NCBI RefSeq assembly: GCF_004361735.1
Contig: NZ_SNVV01000005.1
Coordinates: 62,001 to 126,000, forward strand
Direction: 5' to 3'
DNA length: 64,000 nucleotides
Origin: Azoarcus indigens
GTDB taxonomy: Bacteria > Pseudomonadota > Gammaproteobacteria > Burkholderiales > Rhodocyclaceae
Under the pieces are notes generated by a model, which did not search any database, was not told the DNA's origin, and was given only the letters and a program-made list of their open reading frames with translations. A program made the translations under genes and the position numbers. This document shows, in pieces, positions 63,024-64,000 of the stretch (the first letter of the stretch is position 1; the number at the start of each line of letters is the position of its first letter).

Positions 63024-63064
63024 AAAAGGGCGACCGGCGCAATGCACCGGTCGCCCTTTTCTTT
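63024..63064. terminator. Second, bidirectional terminator-like hairpin
   Basis: AAAAGGGCGACCGG (63024-63037) pairs with CCGGTCGCCCTTTT (63047-63060) around a 9-base loop. T tracts follow on both strands, so it can stop transcription from either side. Confidence 0.8.
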
Positions 63065-63190
63065 GCGCCTGCTTGCCTGCACTCCCCGGATATCGGCGCC
63101 GTCCCCGGCTCGTGGGTGGTGGTTCTCCATTCTTCCGTGTTTCAGCAGTAGCGTTTGCCGCCCTCCGGGCTTTCGCTTCGCTTGCGGTGC

Positions 63191-63328
63191 TCAGCCGTCG
63201 ACGAACTGCAGTCCTGCAGGGGGAACTGCACCATATGCAATGGTCAGGTCGGCGGCGCGGACCTGGGGGCTGAGCAAGGCCGCGAGGAGCATGCCGGCGG
63301 CGAGGCCGAGTGTGCGGATGAATCTCAT
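63191..63328 (-). CDS. Possible 45-residue exported peptide or gene remnant
   Basis: ATG at 63328 opens a classic signal peptide (MRFIRTLGLAAGMLLAALL, cleaved at VRAAD) followed by only 20 residues (DLTIAYGAVPPAGLQFVDG) and a stop. The mature start looks like that of a periplasmic protein, so this may be a truncated gene. The rest of the 63061-63598 stretch holds nothing else that I can support. Confidence 0.4.
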   Translation of the reverse strand: MRFIRTLGLAAGMLLAALLSPQVRAADLTIAYGAVPPAGLQFVDG

Positions 63329-63598
63329 CTTGTCTTGTCTCCGTCTGTTGTTGTTTGTTGTCATGGGCCGGGCTGCCGGATAGGCGCGGATCTTGTGTCC
63401 CTGCGACCCGGGGAGGACTTTGCGCCTGCTTGCGCATGGCAAGCCATTCGCGTTTGCCCGTATCGGGGATCAGGGAGAAGTCTGCAAGAGATGGACAGAC
63501 GGGCCTCGGGGAAGTGGCGACAATGCGGCTGACCGGGGCCCGCGACGGGCCGCCTCCCGAATGCACTTTCTGTCTGATTCCGTGCGAGGAGCTAGCCT

Positions 63599-64000
63599 AT
63601 GACTGCGACCCGAGCGGGCGTGCGAGCCCGTATGGATGGCCTGCTGGCGGTGGCCCGCTGCCGAAGTATCGAGGCGCTGCAGGGCGAGTGCCTGGATTAC
63701 CTGCGGAGCCAGTTGCAAGGCCCGGCGGCCGGCGCGCCGGCCGCCGGTTTCTACCTCTTCGGCTCCGATGCCTCTGCGCCCATGTGTCGGGCCGTGGGGG
63801 TGGAGGACGGTTTCCTGCACGAGTACGAGGATGAGGTGCGCCGTGCTGATCCTGTGCTGCAGCGCCTGGTGGCGGAGCGCCGCTGCCTGACCGGGAGGGG
63901 CGTCCTCGGCGCAGACTGGCCTGCCAGCCGCGCTGGCGCCCATCTGCGGCGCTGGGGTTACGGTCATAACATTCAGGGGCCGCTGGTGGTGGACGGCGGG
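63599..64000 (+). CDS. LuxR-type regulator, N-terminal sensor part (partial)
   Basis: The first 134 codons of a gene that runs off the right edge. An AGGAG site precedes the ATG. The sequence (AGFYLFGSDASAPMCRAVGVEDGFLHEYEDEVRRADPVLQRLV ... YGHNIQGPLVVDGG) resembles the N-terminal GAF-like domain of orphan LuxR-family regulators. The helix-turn-helix part is not in the window, so the call is tentative. Confidence 0.5.
   Translation, partial: MTATRAGVRARMDGLLAVARCRSIEALQGECLDYLRSQLQGPAAGAPAAGFYLFGSDASAPMCRAVGVEDGFLHEYEDEVRRADPVLQRLVAERRCLTGRGVLGADWPASRAGAHLRRWGYGHNIQGPLVVDGG

Noticed and set aside
63150-63237. A second 30-codon minus-strand frame ending in GGKRYC as a gene.
   Set aside because: It overlaps the 45-residue frame, has no ribosome site and is supported only by its ending; kept as a possible frameshift product in the findings.

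Overview
The window is GC-rich and densely packed, and reads as the chromosome of a free-living, nitrogen-fixing betaproteobacterium, probably of the Rhodocyclales. This rests on the nif gene set and order, the zapB-like/zapA/6S RNA block, and the mix of copper, two-component and cyclic-di-GMP genes. The genus is inference. Many genes overlap by ATGA or TGATG, so operons are tight.

Layout. 1-4.0 kb: the edge of an NAD(P)-binding gene, a LysR regulator, an EF-hand protein and an OmpR/EnvZ-type pair. 4.1-11.4 kb: a copper-resistance block of two divergent operons. One encodes a His-rich protein, a CusC-like channel, a multicopper oxidase, a cupredoxin and a CusF-like protein. The other encodes a CusRS-like pair and a DUF411 protein. 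A GATTACA-N4-TGTAATC palindrome lies between them. 11.7-17.3 kb: an MHYT hybrid kinase coupled to an HD-GYP response regulator, and a degenerate chemoreceptor-like protein. 17.5-33.8 kb: two leftward nif operons (iscA-nifUSV-cysE-orf-nifWZM and nifENX-rseC-DUF269-DUF683), each with a sigma-54 promoter and NifA sites, plus an Na/Pi transporter, the FeS protein LRV and unknown nif-linked genes. nifHDK is not in the window. 34.0-55.8 kb: a propane-monooxygenase region. 56.0-64.0 kb: housekeeping genes (tRNA-Lys, ruvC, ybjQ, an EamA exporter, yebC, a HerA-like ATPase, chaN, zapB-like/zapA, 6S RNA) and the start of a LuxR-like regulator.

The most interesting part is 34-56 kb. Five transcription units each carry a 15-bp palindrome of the form GTCC(C/G)A-N3-T(C/G)GGAC upstream of a sigma-54 -24/-12 promoter, usually in pairs 32 or 43 bp apart. 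They are gloB; a leader/CobW/WD40/outer-membrane operon; a TroABCD-type metal importer; prmABCD with a dedicated GroEL-like chaperonin; and glyoxalase I with a Tat-exported GMC dehydrogenase. A sigma-54 activator of the AcoR/BmoR type lies between the last two. I infer one regulon that oxidises propane through 2-propanol, acetone and acetol to methylglyoxal, removes methylglyoxal by a co-regulated glyoxalase I/II pair, and makes its own metal-supply and outer-membrane proteins.
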